Below, in pieces: positions 17,568-26,152 of a stretch of DNA of 64,000 bases. Where the stretch lies: assembly GCF_038070105.1 (NCBI RefSeq), contig NZ_JBBPBZ010000006.1, positions 91,114 through 155,113 on the forward strand, given 5' to 3'. The notes below the pieces were generated by a model. That model worked only from the letters and a program-made list of their open reading frames with translations, was not told the origin of the DNA and searched no databases. Position numbers and translations under genes: made by a program. How positions within the stretch are numbered: position 1 is the first letter of the stretch; each line of letters opens with the position of its first letter. This DNA is from Methylocystis sp. IM3 (lineage in GTDB: Bacteria; Pseudomonadota; Alphaproteobacteria; Rhizobiales; Beijerinckiaceae).

Positions 17568-19099
17568 CCGCGCCCGCGCGGGGCGCGCAACGCGGCATGG
17601 TGACGGTCTGCGCCATGAGCGCGACAATCATGCAGGCGCTCGATACGACGATCGCCAATGTCGCTCTGCCGCATATGCAGGGCAGCCTTTCGGCATCGCT
17701 CGATCAGATCAACTGGGTTTTGACGTCCTACATCGTCGCGGCCGCCGTCATGACCGCGCCGATCGGCTGGATGGCTGAACGTTTCGGGCGCAAGCGGCTT
17801 TTCCTCGTTTCCGTGGCTGGCTTCACGTTCGCGTCAATGCTGTGCGGCTTTGCCCAGAGCATTGGTCAGATAGTCGCCTTCCGGCTGTTGCAGGGCGCCT
17901 TTGGCGCCGCCCTCGTGCCGCTTTCCCAGGCAGTCATGCTCGACGCCTACTCCGCGCAGGAACGGGGGGCCGCCATGGCGATCTGGGGCGTCGGCGTCAT
18001 GCTTGGCCCCATCATGGGGCCGACGCTCGGCGCCTGGTTGACGGACAACTACAATTGGCGCTGGGTCTTCTTCATCAACCTCCCGATTGGCGTTTTGACC
18101 GTGCTCGGCCTCCTAGCCTTTATGCGGGACTCCGAGCTCGATAAAGCCCGTCGCTTCGACTGGTTTGGCTTTCTCGCCCTCGCCGTCGGCCTTGCGGCGA
18201 CACAGCTCATGCTGGATCGTGGCGAAAATGCGGGGTGGTTCGACTCGCGCGAAATCCTCGTCGAGGCGCTCGTCGCTCTTGCAGGTTTCTACTTCTTCTT
18301 CGCGCACTCGCTGACGACGGCGTCGCCCTTCATTCGCTTCAGCATGTTTCGGGACCGTAATTTCGTCGTCGGCTGCATCTTCATGGCCGTCATCGGCGTG
18401 GTTCTTTTCGCGACGATGGCGCTGGTGACGCCTTACATGCAGAACGTCGTCGGCTATCCCATCCTGACTGCCGGCTTTCTTCTCGCAGCGCGCGGCGGTG
18501 GCACGCTTGTGGCGATGTTGATCGTTGGCCGGCTGCTTTCCCTGGTGGAGGCGCGCTACCTCGTGTTTTGCGGGCTCTCGCTCGCCGCCATAACCCTTCA
18601 CCAAATGGAGGGCTTTACCGACCAAACCTCCTCCAGCGCCATAATTTTCGCTGGCGTCCTGCAGGGGTTCGGTCTCGGCCTCGTCTTTGTTCCGCTGAAC
18701 ACCGTCGCCTTCGCGACCTTGCCCAACATATTGCGAACCGAGGGCGCCGCAATGCTCACCCTTGTAAGAAACATCGGCAGCTCTGTCGGCATTTCGATCG
18801 TGATCGCCCAATTGACCCAGGGAACGATCCAAGCCCATGCGCGTCTCGTCGAATTTGTGACGCCCTTCACGGGGTCCCTGGACGCCGTTGGTCCAAGAGT
18901 TCAGTTCGACGTCATGACCGACGAGGGTCGCGCCATGCTCGACGCTCTCGTCTCGCAACAAGCCGCGATCATTGCTTATTCAGGCGACTTCCGGCTGTTG
19001 AAATTTCTCTTGATCGCCACACTTCCGCTCGTTCTGACGCTTGGTTCGTCGAAATCGCCGACGCGTTCAGACCCGCAAGTCGATCTGGCGCTGGAGTGA
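17564..19099 (+). CDS. emrB: DHA2-family MFS multidrug exporter (EmrB/QacA type)
   Basis: 511 residues with 14 predicted membrane helices. Motif D1-type TTIANVALPHMQGSL follows the first helix, the loop 2-3 motif GWMAERFGRKRLFL is complete, and motif C (GVGVMLGPIMGPTLGAWL) marks an antiporter of the drug/proton type. It overlaps emrA by 4 bp. Together with EmrA and the TolC-like protein it should form a tripartite pump that moves hydrophobic toxic compounds across both membranes, driven by protons. Substrate range cannot be read from the sequence. Confidence 0.93.
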   Translation: MTAPARGAQRGMVTVCAMSATIMQALDTTIANVALPHMQGSLSASLDQINWVLTSYIVAAAVMTAPIGWMAERFGRKRLFLVSVAGFTFASMLCGFAQSIGQIVAFRLLQGAFGAALVPLSQAVMLDAYSAQERGAAMAIWGVGVMLGPIMGPTLGAWLTDNYNWRWVFFINLPIGVLTVLGLLAFMRDSELDKARRFDWFGFLALAVGLAATQLMLDRGENAGWFDSREILVEALVALAGFYFFFAHSLTTASPFIRFSMFRDRNFVVGCIFMAVIGVVLFATMALVTPYMQNVVGYPILTAGFLLAARGGGTLVAMLIVGRLLSLVEARYLVFCGLSLAAITLHQMEGFTDQTSSSAIIFAGVLQGFGLGLVFVPLNTVAFATLPNILRTEGAAMLTLVRNIGSSVGISIVIAQLTQGTIQAHARLVEFVTPFTGSLDAVGPRVQFDVMTDEGRAMLDALVSQQAAIIAYSGDFRLLKFLLIATLPLVLTLGSSKSPTRSDPQVDLALE

Positions 19100-19121
19100 A
19101 AATGCAAGGCAAGAGATCGTT

Positions 19122-20579
19122 ATGAAGACGGAGACGGAGACCATACGGACCGTTTGCCGCTTTGCCCGCTGCACGGAGACGCTCCTTTTCGCCATGGCGC
19201 TCGGCGGCTTATTAATCGGAATGACTGGACCGCTCTCGGCGGAGACGCTCCGTTCGTCACTTGCCCGCGCCTATGCGGGCAACCCGGACCTCAACCAGAG
19301 CCGCGCGGCCGTCCGCGTGCGCGACGAGGATGCGCCGAAGGCGCTGGCGGGGATGCGCCCCAAGGCCAATATTCAGGCGTCGGCCGGGCCTCAATACGCC
19401 AATCTGCGATTCCCGGGGGGGCGCAATCCGGATACCGGGAAGCGCCAATACACCATCGAGGAATACACGGGGTGGCCGCGCGGCACGACCTTGAACCTCC
19501 AGCAGAATATTTTCGACGGCAACCGTACCGAGAACTCCGTGAAGCAGGCGGAGTCGAACATCTTCGCCGCCCGCGCCACCATGCGCCTCACCGAGCAGGC
19601 GATCCTGCAGAACGGCGCCACCGCCTACATGAACGTGCTGCGCGACACGGCCGTAATGAATCTGCGCAAGAACAACATCGCCGTGCTGGAGCAGCAGCTC
19701 AAGCAGACCCGCGACCGTTTCCAGGTCGGCGAGGTGACGCGCACAGACGTCGCCCAGGCCGAGGCGTCGCTGGCGCAGTCGCGTTCCGAGTTTTACGCCG
19801 CGCAGGCGCAACTCAAGAACAGCATCGCCAATTACCGGCAGATCATCGGCGACGAGCCGAAAAATCTTCAGCCGGGCGCCTCCGTCGAGCCGCTGCTCCC
19901 CAAATCGCTGAACGACTCCATTCAGATCGCACTGGTCGAGCATCCGGGCGTTGTCTCGGCGCTGCATCAGGTCGATGCGGCCGAGCTTGCCGTGAAGGTG
20001 GCTGAGAGCGCGCTGATGCCCAATCTTTCGGTCAACGCGCAGGTCTCCAACCAGTACGACTCCTTCCTAGGCATCCCCGGCACCCGCCAGTTTTCGGCGC
20101 TGGCGGCGGCCCAGCTCAACATTCCGCTCTACCAGGGCGGCGCGGAATACGCCTCCATCCGTCAGGCCAAGGAACAGGTGGGACAGGCGCGCCTCAACGC
20201 CGATCTGCAGCGCGACAGCGTGCGCGCCAGCGTGGTGTCGAGCTACGGTCTGCTCGAGACGGCGAAAGCCTCGATCATCTCCGGGCAGGCGGCGGTGAAG
20301 GCGGCGGAGACGGCGCTCGCGGGCGTCCGGGAGGAAGCCAAGGTCGGGCAGCGCACCACGCTGGACGTGCTGAACGCGCAGCAGGCGCTGCTGAATGCGC
20401 GCGTGAGCCTCGTCATCTCCCAGCGCGACCGCGTCGTGGCCTCCTATGCGGTGCTCGGCTCGATTGGCCGACTTTCTGCACAGGAACTTGATCTAAACGT
20501 AAGTTTGTATGATCCGGCAATCCATTACGAGCAGGTGAAGACCAAGTGGTGGGGCACGGACACGCCGGACGGGCGTTAG
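19122..20579 (+). CDS. TolC-family outer membrane efflux protein
   Basis: 485 residues from the ATG at 19122. An N-terminal signal sequence ends near LSAETL, and the two TolC repeat halves follow (LARAYAGNPDLNQSRAAVR near the start; DVLNAQQALLNARVSLV near the end). Long coiled-coil-forming helices lie between. Family role: a trimeric outer-membrane channel and periplasmic tunnel. It is 22 bp downstream of emrB, so it completes the efflux operon. Earlier in-frame starts overlap the end of emrB and would add a charged stretch before the signal, so they are not used. Confidence 0.92.
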   Translation: MKTETETIRTVCRFARCTETLLFAMALGGLLIGMTGPLSAETLRSSLARAYAGNPDLNQSRAAVRVRDEDAPKALAGMRPKANIQASAGPQYANLRFPGGRNPDTGKRQYTIEEYTGWPRGTTLNLQQNIFDGNRTENSVKQAESNIFAARATMRLTEQAILQNGATAYMNVLRDTAVMNLRKNNIAVLEQQLKQTRDRFQVGEVTRTDVAQAEASLAQSRSEFYAAQAQLKNSIANYRQIIGDEPKNLQPGASVEPLLPKSLNDSIQIALVEHPGVVSALHQVDAAELAVKVAESALMPNLSVNAQVSNQYDSFLGIPGTRQFSALAAAQLNIPLYQGGAEYASIRQAKEQVGQARLNADLQRDSVRASVVSSYGLLETAKASIISGQAAVKAAETALAGVREEAKVGQRTTLDVLNAQQALLNARVSLVISQRDRVVASYAVLGSIGRLSAQELDLNVSLYDPAIHYEQVKTKWWGTDTPDGR

Positions 20580-20740
20580 CATAAGGAAATCCAAGCCGGC
20601 GACACAAACAAGGATGCGGGTCGGGAAGCGCCTTCCGCGGCGCGAGTGGACGATCTAGGCCCTGACAGATGGCTATGGCGACTTCCTCTCAGGCGGGCTC
20701 ATAACCTCCGGCGGAGCGGGCTGCCCGATCCCGATCGAGC

Positions 20741-21061
20741 ATGGGCGGCTACGGCCTCGAAGCGACCGGCCAGTATTTCGCGACAAAACTCGCGCTTCCT
20801 CCTTCTGTCGCTCTTCTTGCCGGCCTGATCGAATTTGTCGGCGGGATCTTCCTGGCTGTCGGCTTTCTGACCCGGCCCATCGCAGCGCTTGTGTTCGCAC
20901 TGATGTTCACCGCGGTCTTCAGGGTCCATCTGGGTTCGGGCTTTTTCTGGATGAGCGGCGGCTTCGAATATCCCCTCTTTTGGGGGATTGTCGCACTAAA
21001 CTATGTCATCCGCGGCGGAGGTCGTTACTCAGGTGACGCGCTGATCGGCCGCGAGATCTAA
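20741..21061 (+). CDS. DoxX-family membrane protein, N-terminally truncated
   Basis: 106 residues. GGYGLEATGQYFATKL and LLAGLIEFVGGIFLAVGFLTRPIAALV are typical of DoxX proteins, but these normally start about 30 residues earlier with a first membrane helix, and GGYGLE follows that helix. Upstream in the same frame only unrelated Arg/Ser codons are found. The gene is therefore either broken or starts at this internal ATG with three helices. DoxX proteins often sit next to LigB-type dioxygenases, as here. Their function is poorly defined (thiol/redox stress complexes in some bacteria). Confidence 0.6.
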   Translation: MGGYGLEATGQYFATKLALPPSVALLAGLIEFVGGIFLAVGFLTRPIAALVFALMFTAVFRVHLGSGFFWMSGGFEYPLFWGIVALNYVIRGGGRYSGDALIGREI

Positions 21062-21080
21062 AACCGGCGGGGACGAGCAC

Positions 21081-21126
21081 GAAGGGGCGTTCGTTTCTGC
21101 CTCCCGGAGAGGCGGCGACGCCCTTC
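21081..21126. other. Nested inverted repeat between DoxX and dioxygenase genes
   Basis: GCCTC (21099-21103) pairs with GAGGC (21109-21113) around a 5-base loop. An outer pair, AGGGGCGT with ACGCCCTT, extends the hairpin with a small bulge. There is no T tract. It could act as a weak attenuator or an mRNA-stabilising element. Confidence 0.3.
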
Positions 21127-21196
21127 ATGGCTTGCCGACTGCTGGCACGCCCTGGCGGAATCTTTTCTCTCCTTTCCTAACCGTCGGAGGGCTCCC

Positions 21197-21988
21197 TTGC
21201 GACTCCCAACCTATTTCATCTCCCATGGCGGCGGGCCATGGCCCTGGATGCCAGAATGGCGACGACGGTTCGCCGACCTCGAAGCCTCGCGTGCCCGGAT
21301 TCCGAAGGAGTTGCCTGCTAAACCGAAGGCGGTGCTCGTCATCTCAGGCCACTGGGAAGGGCCCGATTTTGCCGTCATGTCGGCAAGCCGGCCGCCCATG
21401 ATCTATGATTACTCCGGTTTTCCGCCGGAAACGTATCGCGTCGTCTACCCGGCTCCGGGCGCGCCTGGCATCGCTGTGAAGGCAGCAGAACTGATCCGCG
21501 CGGCCGGTCTGCCGACGCGGCTCGATGACACGCGAGGGTTTGACCACGGCGCCTTCGTCCCGCTCTACATCATGTATCCGAATGCCGAGACGCCAGTCTT
21601 ACAGCTCTCGCTGCAATCAGGCTACGATCCCGCCAGGCACTTCGCGCTTGGACGGGCCCTCGCCCCTCTACGAACAGAAGGCGTGCTTATCATCGGCTCT
21701 GGCTTGAGCTATCACAACCTCGCGCTATTCGGACCGGGAGCCCGAACGCCTTCGGAGACCTTCGATAAGTGGCTATCCGATGCGCTGTCCAGTGCGCCGG
21801 AGCGACGCTCTGCCTCCGTGATGGCCTGGGAGCACGCTCCTTATGCCCGCGTCTGCCATCCGCGCGAGGATCACTTGGCTCCCCTTTTCGTCGCGCTGGG
21901 CGCAGCTGAAAATGACACGGCGACGCAGACCTATCATGAGCGGGGTCTGTTCGGGGGCGTCACAGCCACGAGCTATCGGTTCGGATAG
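21197..21988 (+). CDS. DODA/LigB-type extradiol ring-cleavage dioxygenase family protein
   Basis: 263 residues with a TTG start preceded by GGAGG at 8 bp. FISHGGGPWPWM near the start has the first metal-ligand His, and VLVISGHWEGP holds the second conserved His block. FDHGAFVPLYIMYP and IGSGLSYHNL are the other conserved blocks of class III (LigB/DODA) non-haem iron or zinc enzymes. Family members open catecholic rings, including DOPA. The substrate is unknown. It follows the truncated DoxX gene by 135 bp, a frequent pairing. Confidence 0.87.
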   Translation: MRLPTYFISHGGGPWPWMPEWRRRFADLEASRARIPKELPAKPKAVLVISGHWEGPDFAVMSASRPPMIYDYSGFPPETYRVVYPAPGAPGIAVKAAELIRAAGLPTRLDDTRGFDHGAFVPLYIMYPNAETPVLQLSLQSGYDPARHFALGRALAPLRTEGVLIIGSGLSYHNLALFGPGARTPSETFDKWLSDALSSAPERRSASVMAWEHAPYARVCHPREDHLAPLFVALGAAENDTATQTYHERGLFGGVTATSYRFG

Positions 21989-22058
21989 CGGCGCAACGCA
22001 ATGCATTTAGACATTCCGAACTGTAAAGCTCACGAAACGGCCTCGCTCTTACGCACCA

Positions 22059-22247
22059 CTACACGCTGACGATTGCCTTGCGGAACCTCATCAACGACGC
22101 CGCGACGAAGATTGCGCTGATCGCCGTCATCACGCGCTGGATGATTTGTCCGCTGGGCAAGCGAATGCGTGCGATCGAAAGGGTTGTCCATCCCTTGTAG
22201 CGGGTTTCGACATTCAAAAGTTCGTTTTCCATCTCGAACACCGCCAC
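22059..22247 (-). pseudogene. NUDIX hydrolase, N-terminal fragment
   Basis: 62 codons. The first 40 (ENELLNVETRYKGWTTLSI, then IRLPSGQIIQR) match the N-terminal beta-strand region of ADP-ribose-pyrophosphatase-type NUDIX proteins. The catalytic NUDIX box and the rest of the enzyme are absent, and the last 20 residues are unrelated hydrophobic sequence. It is a broken gene end. Confidence 0.5.
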
Positions 22248-22299
22248 GTGTGAGGGATGAAGGAAACCTCGCAGCGAATGGATCCTCGCCTGCTCGCCG

Positions 22300-22662
22300 T
22301 CAGCAGGTCACATGCATGAGGCCGACCTTTCTCTTGCGCATCTCGTTGAACGAATGAATGGCTTCAGGCGTCGGCTGGAGCAGGACGACGCAACCTTTTT
22401 TGCTCAAATATTCGCTAGCCTCAGGAGAAAGGCGCACGTTGTCGTGTTGGCCTGTTCCAACGATCACGACTTCGTGGTCGTCGCGATGGAGGCGGCCGCG
22501 CCCAGTAAACAGGCGCGCGAGACACTGGGAAGCCCGAGCGCACCCACTCTTGACCGAGGCAGTTTGGCAAGTCTTTGTAAGTGATACAAGCACGGTGTTT
22601 CGTTCGCCTGGGCCGCCAAAGCGTAACCTTAACCACAACTGCGGTTTAGCTCCCGAATCCAC
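22300..22662 (-). CDS. Mth938-like domain protein (possibly truncated)
   Basis: 120-residue frame. The last 57 residues (EVVIVGTGQHDNVRLSPEAS, then LLQPTPEAIHSFNEM and GLMHVTC) match the C-terminal part of the Mth938/NDUFAF3-like fold, with its GTG loop and TPEA helix start. The first 60 residues are low in hydrophobic pattern and do not match the N-terminal half of the domain, so a frameshift or a wrong start is likely. The function of stand-alone bacterial members is unknown. It lies next to the NUDIX fragment in a decayed region. Confidence 0.5.
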   Translation of the reverse strand: MDSGAKPQLWLRLRFGGPGERNTVLVSLTKTCQTASVKSGCARASQCLARLFTGRGRLHRDDHEVVIVGTGQHDNVRLSPEASEYLSKKGCVVLLQPTPEAIHSFNEMRKRKVGLMHVTC

Positions 22663-22721
22663 CTATCCTCCTCGAATCTGCAACGCCGCTTACGCGGGCG
22701 CTTCTTGAACGGAGATCGAGA

Positions 22722-23567
22722 ATGAGCATTGAAGCGATGCTATTGGTAATCACTTTCTGCGTGATCATTTTCCCAGTAGCACGCCAACGATACGTCGAGG
22801 TTTTGCGGCGCAGAGCGATTTTTGCAATTGAGAAGCAGCGGCATACGCGGGTGATTTCATTGATCCACCGTGAGGAGTCGATCAATCTTTTCGGAATCCC
22901 GGTCGTCAAATTCTTGAACATGAATGATCTCGAAGAGATCATGCGCGGCATTCATTTGACAGACCCCGAGACGCCCATCGATTTTATACTTCACACGCCA
23001 GGCGGACTTTATCTCGCCGCTACCCAGATCGCGCGAGCTTTGAAAGACCACGCTGGAAAAGTGACGATTTTCGTGCCCCATTACGCAATGTCCGGAGGAA
23101 CTCTTATCGCTCTCGCAGCTAACGAAATCATTATGTCCCCCCATGCAGTTCTGGGACCTATCGACCCTCAGATCGACGACCTTCCGGCAGCGTCGATCCT
23201 CAAGGTGATTCAGCGAAAGCCAATTGCTGAAATTGATGATGACACGATTATACTCGCCGATCTTGCTGAAAAGGCCATTTCTCAGCTCGGAGATATTGTT
23301 GGGGAACTATTAGCCGATAAACTCGACGCGTCAGCGATTGAAATGGTGTCAGAAAGTCTCACGAGTGGGGCCTGGACACATGACTTTGCGATCACGTATC
23401 GGCAGGCAAAAAAGCTTGGTCTGCCGGTGACGACGAACATCCCCAATGAAATTCTCGACCTAATCGCTCTATATCCTCAACCCATTATTGGAACGCCAAG
23501 CGTTGAATATCTTCCGAACACGACTCGGCGGGGGAACGCGGCGAAAAGCGATCCATCGCGGAAATAA
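22722..23567 (+). CDS. Membrane-anchored Clp-fold serine protease (SDH proteinase family)
   Basis: 281 residues. One N-terminal membrane helix (MLLVITFCVIIFPVA) is followed by a crotonase/ClpP-like fold. FILHTPGGLYLAATQIARAL forms the oxyanion region, and HYAMSGGTLIALAANEIIM holds the likely catalytic Ser of the SxGG type. LGPIDPQI follows, as in the SDH_sah (serine dehydrogenase proteinase) family. A role in membrane protein quality control is likely by analogy with SppA/NfeD systems; no NfeD partner is seen. GC and codon use are lower than in nearby genes, which suggests separate acquisition. Confidence 0.85.
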   Translation: MSIEAMLLVITFCVIIFPVARQRYVEVLRRRAIFAIEKQRHTRVISLIHREESINLFGIPVVKFLNMNDLEEIMRGIHLTDPETPIDFILHTPGGLYLAATQIARALKDHAGKVTIFVPHYAMSGGTLIALAANEIIMSPHAVLGPIDPQIDDLPAASILKVIQRKPIAEIDDDTIILADLAEKAISQLGDIVGELLADKLDASAIEMVSESLTSGAWTHDFAITYRQAKKLGLPVTTNIPNEILDLIALYPQPIIGTPSVEYLPNTTRRGNAAKSDPSRK

Positions 23568-23682
23568 ACTGAAAGTCAGCTTCGGCGCCGGCCGTCTTTT
23601 GGCGCCCGGTTGCAGCAGGCGCCTTCGGGTCGAGGAGAATAAGACGGGCTCAGCACGGTCGCCGCAAAACCCCTAAGGCGCG

Positions 23683-24807
23683 TCAGACGGTTTGGTCCCG
23701 CCAGGAAAGCGCGAGCCGCTCACCGGAGCTCGAAGAGACGCGCGCGCCCAGTTTGCGGCTTTCGTGGTCAAGTTTGTGTTGAAGCCAACCGACATCCGCC
23801 GTAGTTGGCCGGCTTAGACGAAACCCTCTGATTTGCAGTGGCGTCATCTCGAGCGCATGCAGGAAGCCCGTCCCTGCCTCAACTTCGACGAAATACATCA
23901 ACGCCAAATCCCCTCTATATTCCTCGTAGCCGGAAATTCCCTCGTAATCATTCAGAAAATCGCCACAGCCATAAAGGATGAGGCGATCACGGTAGACCTC
24001 AATCCCTTTCGGATGATGCGAGGAATGGCAATGCAACACAGAAATTGGTGTGTCGTCAATCAATCGATGAGCAAAGTTTCGATCTTCATCGGAAACCTCA
24101 TAGCCCCAGTTCGGTCCACAGTGCACGGAAAGAACGACGACGTCGCCGGGCTCGACCCTGCGCGATATTGAATGAACAATCCGCGATACATTGCGCTCCG
24201 AAAAACTCGTCAACAGCGCAATACCGGCGACATCAGATTTCGCTGCCCAGCTCATTGGCGCTCCACTCGAGACGCAAGCGCAGGAAAAAATGAGGACGCG
24301 TCCTCTGCCGGGAATTTCGAACGTCGCTGGCGCCCAAGCATCTGCCAGGCCGCGCCCGGCCCCGGCGAATTTTATTCTTAACCGTTGGAGGGTCTCGAGC
24401 GTATCGAATAAACCCTCCCGTCCCCAATCCAGGACATGGTTATTGGCGAGCACGCAACAGTCCACGCCCGCAGAAGTCAGGCAGCCGGCGTTCTCCGGGC
24501 TCATTCGGTAATTTATGCCCTTGGGGAAATAGCTTTCGCTTCGCGTGATGCTTGTCTCTAGGTTGATGATGCGCAGGTCAGGTTTCGCGCGCTCGAACTC
24601 CGGGAGCGCTGCGCCCCAGATATAAGGAAACGGCGCGGATCTCGGAATTTCGCCATGCGCCTCCTCCGCAAGTCTCACATATCCTTCGGCCGAGGCCATA
24701 TATTCCTCGTGAAGACGCGGGTTGCAGGGATAGGGCAGGATTTGGTCGACGCCACGTCCCGTCATTACATCCCCGCAAAGGAACAGCTTGATCGAGGGGG
24801 AACGCAT
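23683..24807 (-). CDS. CapA-family protein (PGA_cap metallophosphatase fold)
   Basis: 374 residues. Conserved blocks are FLCGDVMTGRGVDQ at the start (first metal-binding Asp), NLETSIT, VLANNHVLDWG (Asn-His pair) and LHCHSSHHPKGIEVY near the end. These identify the CapA/PgsA calcineurin-like phosphoesterase superfamily. No signal peptide or anchor is visible, so it is probably cytosolic, unlike classical capsule CapA. The reaction is unknown; some members serve in peptide or polyglutamate synthesis. It is transcribed in the same direction as the ThpR gene upstream (94 bp gap), so it may be part of that transcript. Confidence 0.85.
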   Translation of the reverse strand: MRSPSIKLFLCGDVMTGRGVDQILPYPCNPRLHEEYMASAEGYVRLAEEAHGEIPRSAPFPYIWGAALPEFERAKPDLRIINLETSITRSESYFPKGINYRMSPENAGCLTSAGVDCCVLANNHVLDWGREGLFDTLETLQRLRIKFAGAGRGLADAWAPATFEIPGRGRVLIFSCACVSSGAPMSWAAKSDVAGIALLTSFSERNVSRIVHSISRRVEPGDVVVLSVHCGPNWGYEVSDEDRNFAHRLIDDTPISVLHCHSSHHPKGIEVYRDRLILYGCGDFLNDYEGISGYEEYRGDLALMYFVEVEAGTGFLHALEMTPLQIRGFRLSRPTTADVGWLQHKLDHESRKLGARVSSSSGERLALSWRDQTV

Positions 24808-24901
24808 TCATTCAGGTCCTGGATGTTCCATCTCGCCAGAGAGGCGCCTTGCGCAAGACACCCCCCGCGTCATGGCCTTGATTGAGCGATGTTATCCCTC
24901 T

Positions 24902-25531
24902 TCACTGGTCCGCGTCCGGGGTGGACTCGACGCTGGAAGCGGAAGGGGCGCGCTCTGCGAGCGGCGCCGACGCGAGAACTTGGTAGCCCGTCGCGCCGGC
25001 AGGCGGCGATCGGAAGAGCTCAACGGATTCGACATATTGCACGAAGGACAGCGGCCGGTCGATCGGGTGTCGGCGCGCGATCGCCGCGCCATTTCCGCGA
25101 AGACGGGCAAGCGTGATATGCGGCCGAAATGGCCGGTCGTCGTTTTGGCCGAACAGATCGAGAAGCGCGCCCCGCAAGGCTACGGCCTCATCCGGCGCCG
25201 CGCACTCCGCCCATAACAGGCGAGGCCGTTTCGCCTCCGGGCCGTAATTGAGGCGCCGCAACTCGAGTGGGAATGGGCCGAATTTAGAGACAATCAAACG
25301 CATCTTCTGGATTGCTTCATCTATTGACATTTCATTCCACGGAGGAACCATCGTGAGATGAACATCTCCAGGCGAGACGAATTTGACCTGTTCCTCCCGC
25401 AGCTCTTTTACGAGCCTCGCCAGTTGATCGGAGAGGTCGGGCGCTATCTTAACCCCTAGAAAGACGCGCATCCCTTGAGGCGGTTTTCCGACACCACTCG
25501 CAATCGCGTGGTCGTGTTCATTTTCCGGCAT
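24902..25531 (-). CDS. thpR: RNA 2',3'-cyclic phosphodiesterase (2'-5' RNA ligase, 2H family)
   Basis: 209 residues. The two catalytic HxTx motifs of the 2H phosphoesterases are present: His58-Leu-Thr60-Met and His138-Ile-Thr140-Leu, about 80 residues apart as in ThpR/LigT. MRVFLGVKIAPDLSDQLARL is the usual N-terminus, so an in-frame ATG at codon 21 could be the real start. The enzyme opens 2',3'-cyclic phosphate on RNA to 2'-phosphate, and can join tRNA halves in vitro. The C-terminal 25 residues are an unordered tail. The THUMP gene lies 53 bp away on the other strand, sharing the promoter region. Confidence 0.92.
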   Translation of the reverse strand: MPENEHDHAIASGVGKPPQGMRVFLGVKIAPDLSDQLARLVKELREEQVKFVSPGDVHLTMVPPWNEMSIDEAIQKMRLIVSKFGPFPLELRRLNYGPEAKRPRLLWAECAAPDEAVALRGALLDLFGQNDDRPFRPHITLARLRGNGAAIARRHPIDRPLSFVQYVESVELFRSPPAGATGYQVLASAPLAERAPSASSVESTPDADQ

Positions 25532-25584
25532 CTACCTCGAAGCCTTCAGGCTTTCCCCGAGTTCTCGTTTTAAGGAAGCAGTCG

Positions 25585-26124
25585 ATGAAGGACTGGAACG
25601 TCGTCATTACCATCTATCAGGATGGCTATAAACGGGCGCTCCGCGCTTTGCGAGAATTTGGCGCCGTCACCGGTAGCCCCTACCACAATGTGCTTGTTAT
25701 GACCGTCGCCGATCCTTTGGCGCTGCTCGAGTCCATGGAAAAGCGTACGGCGGAGGCGCCCGCCCTGCTTGACGCGATCTCGCGGATCGCCCCGGCGCTC
25801 GGCAATTTCGATTTTGTGTCTGCCGATGATTTTCGGCAAAAAGCCAGGGAGAGGCTGCTCCAATGGGCGCCACGACTGGCGGGGCGCTCCTTTCACGTGC
25901 GCTTTCACCATCGTGGAACCGCTTCCGACCTGCCGACGCCAGACGTTGAGCGCTTTATGAATGACGCCCTCTTGGAGGCCTTGAGGCAAGCAGGAACGCC
26001 CGGCTCTATTTCTTTTTCCGATCCCGAGGTCATCATCGCGATTGACACGCTCGACCGTCGCGCCGGCCTGGGCCTATGGAGCCGGGAGGATCTCGCCCGC
26101 CATCGCCTGTTGCGGCCGGACTAG
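25585..26124 (+). CDS. Stand-alone THUMP-domain RNA-binding protein
   Basis: 179 residues. Residues 1-85 form an alpha/beta module (WNVVITIYQDGYKRALRALRE) and residues 60-165 a THUMP domain, seen in GRSFHVRFHHRG, the acidic helix PDVERFMNDALLEAL and SDPEVIIAIDTLDRRAGLGLW. THUMP domains bind the acceptor arm of tRNA. Stand-alone forms resemble Tan1/COG1818, which help acetylate tRNA cytidines in eukaryotes and archaea, and are uncommon in proteobacteria. There is no catalytic domain. The gene is divergent from ThpR (53 bp) and convergent with rtcA (28 bp), a compact RNA-processing locus. Confidence 0.82.
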   Translation: MKDWNVVITIYQDGYKRALRALREFGAVTGSPYHNVLVMTVADPLALLESMEKRTAEAPALLDAISRIAPALGNFDFVSADDFRQKARERLLQWAPRLAGRSFHVRFHHRGTASDLPTPDVERFMNDALLEALRQAGTPGSISFSDPEVIIAIDTLDRRAGLGLWSREDLARHRLLRPD

Positions 26125-26152
26125 TCTCCGCCGTGAGAAGACGCGCCGCCAA

